From: a virus
IMG/VR virus record: IMGVR_UViG_3300006802_000314
Coordinates: 1-31,966 of that record
Length of the DNA stretch: 31,966 nt
Direction: 5' to 3' (one strand)
In this document: positions 7,654 to 14,872 of the stretch, in pieces
Layout: each line of letters starts with the position of its first letter
Numbering within the stretch: position 1 is the stretch's first letter
Translations under genes and position numbers: made by a program
The notes under the pieces: generated by a model
What the model was told of the DNA's origin: nothing
Database searches by the model: none
What the model saw: the letters and a program-made list of their open reading frames with translations, nothing else

Positions 7654-9520
7654 TTAATAGCTTCTCCTCAGCTTCTATATCTAATCGATCGTCTTCACGA
7701 TCACTATCTAACATTCGCTGTTCTTGATCGAACAACATCGTATCGGCATCTAGGCCCAATTTGGCTTTCTCTATCGCAATCCTCTCCCATTCCTGTTCAA
7801 GTTTCTCTTGTTCAATCAGGATCTGTGGATCAGGTTGTGGAGGTGGTAGTTGCATAAGTACCTCAATTCCTGGCTGTTCCCCAGCCTCTAGTACTCTACG
7901 AGTCGCTTCTTGCATATTAACTGTGCCCATCTGTGCAAGCTCTAGGGTTTGCTGGGCTTTGATTAACTTCTGTGCTTGAGAGCTGACAGAAGGATCAGAA
8001 TAAGGTGTTACGTCAGTTACGTCTAGGTTGTAGTCAGATTGACCAATAGCCATAGCTTGTTCTTCGCCCATATCTAGTACGTTAAAGTACACTTCATCAG
8101 GGAGATATAAACGATTTAAGCGGTGTAGTTTCTTGAACTCACGCTTCATAGAACGGTGCTGGCGCATGTGAATAGAGTTAAATACCTTAGTACTTTGCTC
8201 TAGGACGGCCATAGTTGTAGTAGCAGGTTGGTTTTGGCCTGGATTCTCTCCCATCATCATATCAGATACAGATGCTATCTTCTGACCACCATCGATTAGC
8301 ATGGTAAGTAGGTTTAGCATAACTGCTGAAGGTTCGCGAATAGGAAGAGGGACGATACCTTTACGTAGGTCGTCTCCAGTAGACATAACTTGCTTCCATT
8401 CTCCGGGTCTGAAGGGTTTGTTTCCACCTTTGATGCGGATTCCCTTAGACATCATCCCTGCCCCTAGAGTAGACATAGATGCAGAGTCTAAAAGCTGGTT
8501 AATTGCGGTATTTGCTGACTTATTAATAGGTCCGAGTAGGTGTCCTAGGCCGATTCCGTAGAATCCACCGTCAGGATTAGGTACAAATTCGTATTTAGTG
8601 TAAAATTCGATAGGATCTATGCGTAAAACCTTACCTTGTCCGTCCAACTCTATTAATTCTTCGTCATATCGTGGTGCTACACGTGTAATTTGCTCTGTTA
8701 CACGATGAATTGTGACTACGTAAGGCTCTTGGTAGCCATCTTCGTCCAGATCACGGAATACGTGCATCTCTAGAAACTGACTTGGGGTAGTAGTATCATC
8801 TCTTGAAGGCTTAGATTGACCAGTGTCTTCCTCAATAGAGATACCATCTTCAGAAGCTCTGGTATGAGTGTCTTCTAAATCTATATCTAGAAATACTCCA
8901 CGAGCTACTCTCTCGTATATATCGTTACTAGATAGCTCGATGATCTCTGTTATACGAGGAGATGTCTCTAAATCCTTAGTCCAGTAATTCACTATTAGGT
9001 TTTTAGCGTTAACTAGCTCTGATACGTTAGTTTGTCTGACATCAGAGAAGTAAGTCTTCTTGAAAGCACATCCTACTATAGGTAACTGAGAGATAAGACG
9101 GTCCATATCTTCTACCCAACCATCCATTTCTTCTAGGAGTTGGTAGCTCATGTGCTTACCTACACGTATAGCAGCGTCACGTTTTTCACCGGACGCATCG
9201 AACCCGTTGACTTTACCACGTACTACGTCAGTACCCGGTATAAGGGCAGATAACGCTCTAGAAGAGAACTGAGTAGAGGCAATAGTCAGTAGTGGGTACT
9301 TAACATTAGCAGCATTCTCCCAGGGATAACTCTTCTCCTCTTCAATCTGGAGAGCAAGTTTCATAGATTCCTTATAGGAGTCTTCCCAATCCTTACGAGA
9401 ATCCATATCTAGTTCAAAGCCCTCTAGTAATTCAGAGGCCCATTCTTCTAGATACTTCTCATCCAAATCATTAGCGATATTTGGATTGAGTGCCATCGTA
9501 CGAACATCTAGTTTCGCCAT
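7625..9520 (-). CDS. Portal protein
   Basis: A 631-residue protein just after the large terminase, a size and position typical of podovirus portals, the dodecameric ring through which DNA enters and leaves the head. The N-terminal third includes YPWENAANVKYPLLTIASTQ and the adjacent SRALSALIPG, recognisable in T7/P22-size portals. The middle contains the wing and stem region (GFYGIGLGHLLGPINKSANT, then INQLLDSASM). The C-terminus is a long Gln/Glu-rich helix (EQEKLEQEWERIAIEKAKLG), like the portal barrel. It starts 3 bases after the terminase stop. Assignment is by pattern, size and context. Confidence 0.88.
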   Translation of the reverse strand: MAKLDVRTMALNPNIANDLDEKYLEEWASELLEGFELDMDSRKDWEDSYKESMKLALQIEEEKSYPWENAANVKYPLLTIASTQFSSRALSALIPGTDVVRGKVNGFDASGEKRDAAIRVGKHMSYQLLEEMDGWVEDMDRLISQLPIVGCAFKKTYFSDVRQTNVSELVNAKNLIVNYWTKDLETSPRITEIIELSSNDIYERVARGVFLDIDLEDTHTRASEDGISIEEDTGQSKPSRDDTTTPSQFLEMHVFRDLDEDGYQEPYVVTIHRVTEQITRVAPRYDEELIELDGQGKVLRIDPIEFYTKYEFVPNPDGGFYGIGLGHLLGPINKSANTAINQLLDSASMSTLGAGMMSKGIRIKGGNKPFRPGEWKQVMSTGDDLRKGIVPLPIREPSAVMLNLLTMLIDGGQKIASVSDMMMGENPGQNQPATTTMAVLEQSTKVFNSIHMRQHRSMKREFKKLHRLNRLYLPDEVYFNVLDMGEEQAMAIGQSDYNLDVTDVTPYSDPSVSSQAQKLIKAQQTLELAQMGTVNMQEATRRVLEAGEQPGIEVLMQLPPPQPDPQILIEQEKLEQEWERIAIEKAKLGLDADTMLFDQEQRMLDSDREDDRLDIEAEEKLLNVNNERGVS

Positions 9521-9523
9521 ATA

Positions 9524-10966
9524 TTAATATCCACCTACAGAGCACTTACCGTATAAGAACTCTTCGTCGTCTTCAAATTCTTCAGCCCACTCTTCTTCTG
9601 CTTGTTCTTTCCACGTCAGCCCTGGAATATACTTATCCAGAGTAAGACCTATCCAAGCAAAAGCGTCCACTTGATCGTCGTGAACATCTCGTGGGAATCT
9701 AATTAATTCTTGTTCAAACCCAGGATACCAGTCAGCCTCTTTATCAAAGTAGATACCACCAGCTCTCATACGTGCCTGAATACTACGTGCTCGTACTTGC
9801 TTATCATTGATCGGTGTCTCTGTGTTGATGTTGATAAAGACGCCTTTCTTAAACATCTCGTCCCGTAGGAAAGGTCCTATACTCTTACGTATCATACCCT
9901 CTTCTGCGGTAAATATCTCAGGTGAGTACTTGATCTGAACTTCCATCATTTCGTCGATAATTTGCTTAGCATCCCATCGTCCTCGACGAACATCTACCAC
10001 GTACATATTATTGTCGTAATCGACACCTACAACACAAATGACTGTGAAATCTGCGTGCTCTTTCTGAGATATCGCAAAATCCACGGCAGCGTAGTAGTTG
10101 AGATTTCTATTGTCCAATTCGGACTCATGGTAGTACTTGAAGTCCTTCCGGTTAAAATACGCATTATCCTCATCGATTGGATAGTTGAGGTACTCTTGCG
10201 AATAACCATCTGGCATACCTTGTGAGACGTATGATCTTCGTATGCCCTCAAGCCTCTCCCTGGAAAAGCGTTCCGGCCACAGGATCTCAGAGAAATCCTC
10301 GTTGTGTGCCCTGAATCGTTTAGAGGTCCACTCAGGATCTCCTAAGAGTCTTTCTAAGAGACTATCTAAGTGAAGGATAGTCCCTACTATTCTTATCTGT
10401 CCGTTGTCGCTTAGAGTCGGAACCAGAGCGTTGAAGAACCAGTAACGAAACTTCTCTCTTCGTTCTTGATTCATTACGATCTCGTCGTTCTCTAGATCGT
10501 CCCCGATGATTAAATCGGGTCTTTTGTGATTCCATTTAGTACCACGTAGCTTTTGCTCAGAACCCTTAGCCATGATCCTGAACTTGTGACCATCATTGAA
10601 CTGAACGATGATGTCCTTCTCGTTATCCTTGATAAACTTAGGATTGATACCAAATAGATCTATGATGTCCTGGTTGTCCTGGAGTTCCATCTTGATATCA
10701 CCTAGGAACTGAGTAGCTTGAGTCTCAGTATCTGATACGATGATAACAAAGGATTTCTCTTTGAAAAGGACCGAAGTCAAGACAAAAGAAAGTGTAACTG
10801 ACGTACTCTTAGCATGTCCACGCGGGGCGGCTATAGCTACTAGCTTATCCTCTTCAGAGCACAGCTCCCATAACTCCCTGTGGAACGATGGGATAGGTGC
10901 CGGATTATCTAACTTTGGAAGAAGAAAAGTTCCTACAAAGTTTTCTACCAGCGTAGGATTAAGCAC
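9524..10966 (-). CDS. Terminase large subunit
   Basis: ATP-driven packaging motor and nuclease. Counting from the GTG at 10966, the ATPase has Walker A APRGHAKST (47-55), Walker B DLIIGDDLE (151-159) and a coupling motif IVGTIL (193-198). The RNase H-like nuclease has Asp296 in AAVDFA, VVDVRRG with Asp325, and the C-terminal DDQVDA (430-435). Length is normal for the family. I prefer GTG 10966 because AGGA lies 10 bases upstream; a TTG at 10984 adds six residues but lacks a ribosome binding site. The start overlaps the preceding gene by 8 bases. It acts with the small subunit encoded at 12923-13483. Confidence 0.95.
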   Translation of the reverse strand: MLNPTLVENFVGTFLLPKLDNPAPIPSFHRELWELCSEEDKLVAIAAPRGHAKSTSVTLSFVLTSVLFKEKSFVIIVSDTETQATQFLGDIKMELQDNQDIIDLFGINPKFIKDNEKDIIVQFNDGHKFRIMAKGSEQKLRGTKWNHKRPDLIIGDDLENDEIVMNQERREKFRYWFFNALVPTLSDNGQIRIVGTILHLDSLLERLLGDPEWTSKRFRAHNEDFSEILWPERFSRERLEGIRRSYVSQGMPDGYSQEYLNYPIDEDNAYFNRKDFKYYHESELDNRNLNYYAAVDFAISQKEHADFTVICVVGVDYDNNMYVVDVRRGRWDAKQIIDEMMEVQIKYSPEIFTAEEGMIRKSIGPFLRDEMFKKGVFININTETPINDKQVRARSIQARMRAGGIYFDKEADWYPGFEQELIRFPRDVHDDQVDAFAWIGLTLDKYIPGLTWKEQAEEEWAEEFEDDEEFLYGKCSVGGY

Positions 10967-11381
10967 TGATATAGTATCCTGCAAGGACTACTGTAGCTTC
11001 TGTGTCGCTTGCTACCGCTACTAGGCTCTTAGTCTCACCTGTTTTAATGTTTAGACCTGTAGCTACCAGTCTGTCGTTCTTAAGCATGTCTATATTCAAG
11101 AGATAGCCATCATTTACAGTCCAGTCATGGCTAGGAGCTTGGTATATCTGTATATTCTCTGGAGTAGTAGCAGATCCAAAGTTTCTATCTGATGTTACTA
11201 AGATGTCTGTTAATACGAATGCCTGTCCTGCTTTTCCCGGCACAATCTCATAGATTGTCGAAGTTACTGCCAAGGATACAGAGTAAGTGGTGGAATAATC
11301 AAACTTCCGTATAATAAGCTCTCCCTCGTCTGAAACGAGAGCGTGAGCACTATTACCACCTCTTATCTGTATTGGATACAT
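10959..11381 (-). CDS. Hypothetical virion-type protein, 140 aa
   Basis: The product begins MYPIQIRGGNSAHALVSDEG and is a beta-rich small protein without cysteine motifs or membrane segments. Its N-terminus resembles that of the next upstream gene (both have a Gly/Asn turn, then V-S-x-D-E-G), suggesting that the two belong to one structural family or share an attachment domain. The ATG begins just after the preceding stop and no strong ribosome binding site is seen, so translation is probably coupled. It lies just before the terminase gene. A head-fibre, decoration or adaptor role is possible; the family is not recognised. Confidence 0.7.
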   Translation of the reverse strand: MYPIQIRGGNSAHALVSDEGELIIRKFDYSTTYSVSLAVTSTIYEIVPGKAGQAFVLTDILVTSDRNFGSATTPENIQIYQAPSHDWTVNDGYLLNIDMLKNDRLVATGLNIKTGETKSLVAVASDTEATVVLAGYYISA

Positions 11382-11382
11382 A

Positions 11383-11955
11383 TTAGTTTACAGGTACTTC
11401 TACGAAAGAACCTGTCATAGTCACACCGGGGGCAGCGTTAGCTGTGATTACTTTAATAGCTATAGCTGTGCCGGGTGGTATAATAATATTAGAAGAGGTT
11501 CTAAGATGTGATGATTTGTTGTCTAGGCTCCCGGCGTAGAACAAGACACCTTCAGAAGTTAATCCTGTAAGACCCGTAGCAGCAGTGGCATATTCCATAG
11601 TACCTATTGGATCTGTACTAGATCCGAGGTTACGAGATGTTATCTCTGCTGGTAGTAGAGATGTTCCTCCCCCTACTGTACCTGATACAAACTCTACTGT
11701 GTACATAGAAGCTGCAAACTGCATGTGCGCTCTAATGTCAGTTAGGTGATAATTAGCAGTACCTGTATTCTTGAAGTAGGCTATGTATTGTCCAGCATCA
11801 ATAGCTACACCATTAATAACAGCAGACCATACTTTACCATTTTTTTGGTTAATATGCCTGTCTTCGTTCTCAGATACAGCGAAGGTAAATAAACGGCCTT
11901 CATCATCTACAGATACTCGGTGAATCTTAGCTCCGTCATTACCCTCTATAAACAT
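11383..11955 (-). CDS. Hypothetical virion-type protein, 190 aa
   Basis: The product begins MFIEGNDGAKIHRVSVDDEG, matching in layout the N-terminus of the 140-residue neighbour downstream. The rest is a beta-sandwich-like sequence with long Ala/Thr/Gly stretches (YATAATGLTGLTSEGVLFY) and a final strand-rich segment (TAIAIKVITANAAPGVTMTG). A ribosome binding site (AGAGGAAA) precedes the ATG, and the start overlaps the previous gene by 17 bases. Low charge and beta patterning suggest an exposed virion component. I do not recognise a named family. Confidence 0.7.
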   Translation of the reverse strand: MFIEGNDGAKIHRVSVDDEGRLFTFAVSENEDRHINQKNGKVWSAVINGVAIDAGQYIAYFKNTGTANYHLTDIRAHMQFAASMYTVEFVSGTVGGGTSLLPAEITSRNLGSSTDPIGTMEYATAATGLTGLTSEGVLFYAGSLDNKSSHLRTSSNIIIPPGTAIAIKVITANAAPGVTMTGSFVEVPVN

Positions 11956-12121
11956 TTTCTTCGTTTCCTCTTAAGTCTTCACCTAGTAATACTGCGTGGT
12001 ATGCGTTTAGTAATTGTAATTCTTGTAGTACCTGCTTAAGCAGTTCGTGAGAATCTACATCTTCTACATAGAAGTTCTCATCTATCTTGGGTTGTAGATT
12101 ACCTCTCTTTAGATCTGGCAT
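11939..12121 (-). CDS. Small hypothetical protein, 60 aa
   Basis: A good ribosome binding site (GGGGAG, 8 bases upstream) and tight packing between neighbours support this frame. The product (starts MPDLKRGNLQPKIDENFYV) has a mostly helical middle (HELLKQVLQELQLLNAYHAV) that could form an oligomerising helix, and a charged end. It starts directly after the stop of the 90-residue gene and overlaps the next gene by 17 bases. Function is unknown. Confidence 0.65.
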   Translation of the reverse strand: MPDLKRGNLQPKIDENFYVEDVDSHELLKQVLQELQLLNAYHAVLLGEDLRGNEENVYRG

Positions 12122-12394
12122 CTAGCCTACTCCCCATATCCTGTAGTTGACCATAGTAACTGCCGAGAGATGTAGGCGCTTACACATAAGTCTTTCAAAT
12201 CGTACAGTCTCTCCGGCCTTTAGTGTTGCCCAGTTATCTTCTGCTGAAGCATCAAACCTAAACTTAAGATCTCCAGAGTCTTCATCATTGATTATGACTA
12301 ACTCTTTAGCTCTCCAAGGGAAGTCAAGCTCTACATGAGAACCAATAAGCTGTCCTTCAAATGACTTTAAGTTTGCGTAGGTTTCGTTTGACAA
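12122..12394 (-). CDS. Small hypothetical beta protein, 90 aa, TTG start
   Basis: The frame has no usable ATG in its first two thirds, so the TTG at 12394 is the likely start; only a weak ribosome binding site (GAGAAGAG) precedes it. The product contains ELVIINDEDSGDLKFRFDAS and TLKAGETVRFERLMCKRLHL. This strand-turn-strand pattern resembles small phage proteins that form a beta-sandwich head or tail accessory domain. It abuts the next gene with no spacer. Function is inferred only as probably virion-related. Confidence 0.65.
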   Translation of the reverse strand: MSNETYANLKSFEGQLIGSHVELDFPWRAKELVIINDEDSGDLKFRFDASAEDNWATLKAGETVRFERLMCKRLHLSAVTMVNYRIWGVG

Positions 12395-12411
12395 AGTTAA
12401 TTACTCTTCTC

Positions 12412-12657
12412 TTAAAGCTTAATCTTTTGGCCTTGAAAATAATCCCACTTTCGTTCGTAGGCTCGGAGTATATCGATCTCTTGATCATAGTCTTCTCGTT
12501 CTGTAGTACTGTCGTAGCCGTGTTTATATATCCGACAGTCCTTGTGGACCTCTACGATGGTCTTATGGCCCTTGTCACAAGTATATTGCTTTCGTATGGA
12601 ATCTACCTTACGGTGCCACACAGGGGCTTTCATAGGACTACCACATTTACACTTCAC
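12412..12657 (-). CDS. Small zinc-ribbon-like protein, 81 aa
   Basis: The GTG start abuts the previous stop codon. The N-terminus MKCKCGSPMK carries Cys3 and Cys5, and YTCDKGHKT carries Cys27 and His31, followed by HKDCRIYKHG. This could bind one zinc ion in a half-ribbon. The C-terminus is charged and helical (EREDYDQEIDILRAYERKWD). Small Cys-rich phage proteins of this kind often bind nucleic acid or host transcription machinery, but I cannot assign a role here. It lies between the basic HNH-like gene and the structural genes. Confidence 0.65.
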   Translation of the reverse strand: MKCKCGSPMKAPVWHRKVDSIRKQYTCDKGHKTIVEVHKDCRIYKHGYDSTTEREDYDQEIDILRAYERKWDYFQGQKIKL

Positions 12658-12915
12658 TTATGCTTTCTTACGTCTAGCCGTCTTCGTACGCTTAAATGAT
12701 CTATTCTTAGAAGGGGATTGCTTCTCTAGATTAGATTTAGAATTATTAGAAGTATTGTTATCTTTATGAGCAACGTCCTGCCCATCCCCGTTACCGTACG
12801 TACCCATCTTCCGATTAGCTTTATTGTTAGCACTGCGCTTCTTCCGGGCTGCTGGTGTAGAGTGGTAGTTGGCGTACTCCTTCTTGTAGTTACGCTTTGC
12901 TTTTGCTTTTGGCAT
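12658..12915 (-). CDS. Small basic HNH-like protein
   Basis: I recognise the layout MPKAKAKRNYKKEYANYHST, a Lys/Arg-rich helix, then a D-x-x-H-K core (DVAHKDNNTSNNSKSNLE) and KNRSFKR near the end. This matches a family of short basic phage proteins with a minimal HNH-type core, usually written DVDHK...NRSF. Here the usual second Asp before the His is Ala, which may weaken metal binding. A GTG at 12936 with a good ribosome binding site could add seven residues. HNH nucleases beside terminase genes help DNA packaging in several phages; that role is possible here but not shown. Confidence 0.65.
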   Translation of the reverse strand: MPKAKAKRNYKKEYANYHSTPAARKKRSANNKANRKMGTYGNGDGQDVAHKDNNTSNNSKSNLEKQSPSKNRSFKRTKTARRKKA

Positions 12916-12922
12916 TCCTTCG

Positions 12923-13483
12923 TTACTCCCCGTCACCTGGTTCCTTGACGGAACTATTATCTACACTTCCGTTAACGGCTAACTTAACTACTTCACCACC
13001 GCTAAGGTTCATGTTCTCTAGTCTAGCTCTCAAGTCTTTCAGATGCTGATCAGTATCAGTTTTCTCTGAGATAACCGTAGGTTCATTTCGTATGAGTGCT
13101 CTCTTGTCATAAGCTATCGCTAGGATAAGAGCTGTCTGGTAAGCCGTAAGGGGCTTACGTTGTTCAGTACCATCCTTGTACTTGATCAGATCTCCATTCT
13201 CCAATCTGTCGAGAATGAGATCGTTACCTTTCCCTATGACGGAAGTAAGCTTCCGGTCCAGAGAGTTGTTCACTTTCTGTTTAGCAAGCTCACAAGCTTG
13301 AGGAAACCACTTAGTAAGTTTCCAGTACTTCACGGTGTCTTCTGGAAGACCCGTTAATCTAGCACTCTCCCTCAGGGAGTGACCTTCAACGTAGAAGCAG
13401 ACAGCCTTGGCTGCGAGTTCAGGATCAGTCTTTCCTCTCATGCCTGTGGCTTTACGGATTAAGTTAACTAATTCAAGATACAT
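12923..13483 (-). CDS. Probable terminase small subunit
   Basis: A 186-residue protein, first gene of the late operon. An N-terminal helix-turn-helix region (ELAAKAVCFYVEGHSLRESA followed by RLTGLPEDTVKYWK) resembles DNA-recognition domains of small terminases. A central helical segment (DRKLTSVIGKGNDLILDRLE) fits the oligomerisation core, and the acidic C-terminus fits contact with the large subunit. It would bind the packaging site and regulate the motor encoded at 9524-10966. The ribosome binding site GGAG lies 5 bases before the ATG and directly follows a small hairpin. The call rests on domain layout and position. Confidence 0.75.
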   Translation of the reverse strand: MYLELVNLIRKATGMRGKTDPELAAKAVCFYVEGHSLRESARLTGLPEDTVKYWKLTKWFPQACELAKQKVNNSLDRKLTSVIGKGNDLILDRLENGDLIKYKDGTEQRKPLTAYQTALILAIAYDKRALIRNEPTVISEKTDTDQHLKDLRARLENMNLSGGEVVKLAVNGSVDNSSVKEPGDGE

Positions 13484-13492
13484 TACTTCTCC

Positions 13493-13510
13493 ACATGTCG
13501 AAGGACATGT
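13493..13510 (-). promoter_or_regulatory. Hairpin abutting the small-terminase ribosome binding site
   Basis: ACATGTC and GACATGT form a perfect 7-bp stem with a 4-base loop. On the minus-strand RNA it ends immediately before the GGAG of the small-terminase gene. It could modulate ribosome access or mark an RNA-processing point. Confidence 0.45.
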
Positions 13511-13536
13511 TCTTATTAATTCAGGATATTCCTTAT

Positions 13537-13553
13537 GTCCCTCCCAAAGGGAC
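13537..13553 (-). repeat. Hairpin in late-operon leader
   Basis: GTCCCT (13537-13542) pairs with AGGGAC (13548-13553) across a 5-base loop. It lies between the small-terminase start and a longer hairpin at 13579. It lacks a clean U tract on either strand, so a terminator call is weak. Confidence 0.4.
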
Positions 13554-13578
13554 TAGTACTTAGTTTTCTTAGTTTCTT

Positions 13579-13599
13579 ACCATATACTTCGTATATGGT
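13579..13599 (+). terminator. Terminator-like hairpin, tail on plus strand
   Basis: ACCATATAC and GTATATGGT form a perfect 9-bp stem around TTC, followed on the plus strand by TTTACTTTATT. It could stop rightward transcription leaving the late block. On the minus strand it would be one of three tandem leader hairpins and lacks a U tract there. Confidence 0.35.
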
Positions 13600-13606
13600 T
13601 TTACTT

Positions 13607-13800
13607 TATTCTAAGTAATTGATTTTATTATTCTTTTTTATTTCTTTTTAGAATAAAAAAAAATAATATTCCATTATAAAAATTATAATTGAATATTAAT
13701 ATAATATTATATATTATTCTAGGCTCCTTGGGGGAGCCTTATAATTATAAATATATTACTAGTAATTAATATAACAATTATTATTAGACAACAATAATAG
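13607..13800. other. Extremely A/T-rich tract
   Basis: This stretch is almost entirely A and T, with long T then A runs, a TTATTCT/AGAATAA inverted repeat and repeated TAATAT words, interrupted only by the GGCTCC/GGAGCC hairpin. It codes for nothing. Such tracts melt easily and could serve as an origin unwinding element, or as upstream DNA for the divergent promoters. Confidence 0.5.
13721..13739. repeat. GC hairpin inside the A/T-rich tract
   Basis: AGGCTCC (13721-13727) pairs with GGAGCCT (13733-13739) around TTGGG. It is the only GC-rich island in about 200 bases of A/T. Flanks are AT-rich on both sides, so it might act as a weak bidirectional terminator. No pure U tract is present. Confidence 0.4.
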
Positions 13801-13812
13801 CAAAAAGTTCAA
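13783..13812 (-). promoter_or_regulatory. Candidate sigma70-type promoter for the late block
   Basis: On the minus strand TTGAAC (13812-13807) and TCTAAT (13788-13783) are separated by 18 bases and point toward the small-terminase gene. In such AT-rich DNA this could arise by chance. Confidence 0.22.
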
Positions 13813-14340
13813 TTTATTTTGCACTAAAGTTTTCTATGGGGGATAAGATTTCCTTATGAGTTAGTCCTTTTAGAAAATTATTAAAATTGTACATGGTGCT
13901 ATAAATAGAAATATCATGCCCCTAAATTTGCCCCCCACCCCCCTTATCAGAATATACTAATATTCAACATCAGCATATAATAATATTCATACATTAGTAC
14001 ATATGGATATACTTGATGGCATGATACTTGCATCCCCTTTATTGAATCTAAATGCGAATTGTTCTCATTGGCATTAGCGTTCTTTTGTTTATTCTCATAA
14101 GGATTTGTATTTTAGTACATATTAATACTCTAATACTCCCCCCTCAGTACTATATAAGTATATGATTATATTATGATTATCTTATATTCTAATACCCTGA
14201 TTCTCTAATTCACCCACAACCCTCAGTTCATTAGTATATTCTAATACTCTTATGGTACACTTCTTGCATGGTAGTTATGCAAGATATAGGCCAACTATTC
14301 CATCCTCCAGATCACCCCTCAATATCCTAATATTCTAATA
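13801..14340. other. Noncoding region with dyads, C-tracts and octamer repeats
   Basis: No ORF of note on either strand. Contents: two C-runs (13931-13943, C6-A-C6) preceded by CCCC at 13919; a near-perfect dyad AATGCGAAT/ATTGGCATT (14051-14059 and 14067-14075); a perfect dyad TCTTGCAT/ATGCAAGA (14262-14269 and 14277-14284); and copies of TATTCTAA at 14185, 14237 and 14331. These look like regulatory or replication sites rather than decayed genes. Confidence 0.5.
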
Positions 14341-14349
14341 TTCTAATGC

Positions 14350-14378
14350 TTGATTGCTCCCCTTATATATAGTGTAAT
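14350..14378 (+). promoter_or_regulatory. Candidate sigma70 promoter for rightward transcription
   Basis: TTGATT (14350-14355), a 17-base spacer and TGTAAT (14373-14378) fit a sigma70 promoter, with 4 of 6 and 5 of 6 consensus matches. A start near 14386 would transcribe the structured region and then the early genes from 15081. Confidence 0.4.
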
Positions 14379-14385
14379 CCCCGGT

Positions 14386-14872
14386 ATCAAAAATATACGC
14401 TTGTAAGTCGTTGAAAACATTGAAATACTGCAATTAGTTAAATTATTTCACTGCAAGGGGTTGCAAAGGGAAATTGAGAGGTATATACTCTCTTCCATGG
14501 TCAAGATTTACTTGATCAGCCTGAAAGGGCTAGCGGCACCCGGCGAAACGTGGGTACAAGGTAAACCGACCTAGCGGAGCCTTGCGAACTGAATGATTAA
14601 TTCCAATGCTAGGAACGAGTTTTTGCGAAACTCTGGGCATATCAGCCTATTTGAATATTCTAATATTCTAATGTTGGTAGATATGTTTCACGTGGAACAC
14701 GTGTTAATCGGGGGAGTAGGTGCGTAGCTCGAATAAAACATTGGTGCGCAACCGAGTGACTGCCCGGTCGTAACCCCATAAATCGATAGTGTCAGCCTAG
14801 GGGTCAAGCCAACAACGGGATAAAACCCTTGATTGGTACTAATAGGCAAGCTATTGAAACGGAAACTGTTTT
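14386..14872 (+). ncRNA. Candidate structured RNA in the divergent intergenic region
   Basis: A stretch clearly GC-richer than its surroundings, without ORFs, packed with short stems: GAGAG/CTCTC (14476-14492), GGTCAAG/CTTGATC (14499-14517), AGCC/GGCT (14518-14531), ACCC/GGGT (14537-14555), CCTAGC/GCTAGG (14570-14613), GAGTTT/AAACTC (14617-14633), GCTCG/CGAGT (14727-14757), ACCCC/GGGGT (14773-14804), AATAG/CTATT (14841-14855) and AAACGG/CTGTTT (14857-14871). GAAA-type loops and repeated CAGCCT words (14517, 14642, 14792) are also seen. I cannot match it to a known class. It may be one long leader or two separate RNAs divided by the TATTCTAA repeats. Boundaries and strand are inferred. Confidence 0.4.
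14684..14699. promoter_or_regulatory. parS-like centromere site
   Basis: TGTTTCACGTGGAACA matches the bacterial chromosomal parS pattern TGTTtCACGTGaAACA recognised by ParB, with the G variant at position 11 also found in natural sites. A second, overlapping CACGTG lies at 14698-14703 within AACACGTGTT. It sits between the two structured modules, outside any gene. No parA or parB gene is visible in this window, so a host ParB would be the likely reader. Confidence 0.6.

Noticed and set aside
13579-13599. Similarity to a loxP arm (ACTTCGTATA)
   Set aside because: Only about 10 bases match, and the second arm and spacer are wrong. A simple hairpin explains it.
14051-14075. Fur-box-like match
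   Set aside because: Only about 11 of 19 positions match the Fur consensus. Kept only as an unassigned dyad.
14710-14777. Possible tRNA gene in the GC-rich module
   Set aside because: I tried to fit acceptor, D, anticodon and T arms. There is no GGTTCGA-like T loop and no 7-bp acceptor stem.
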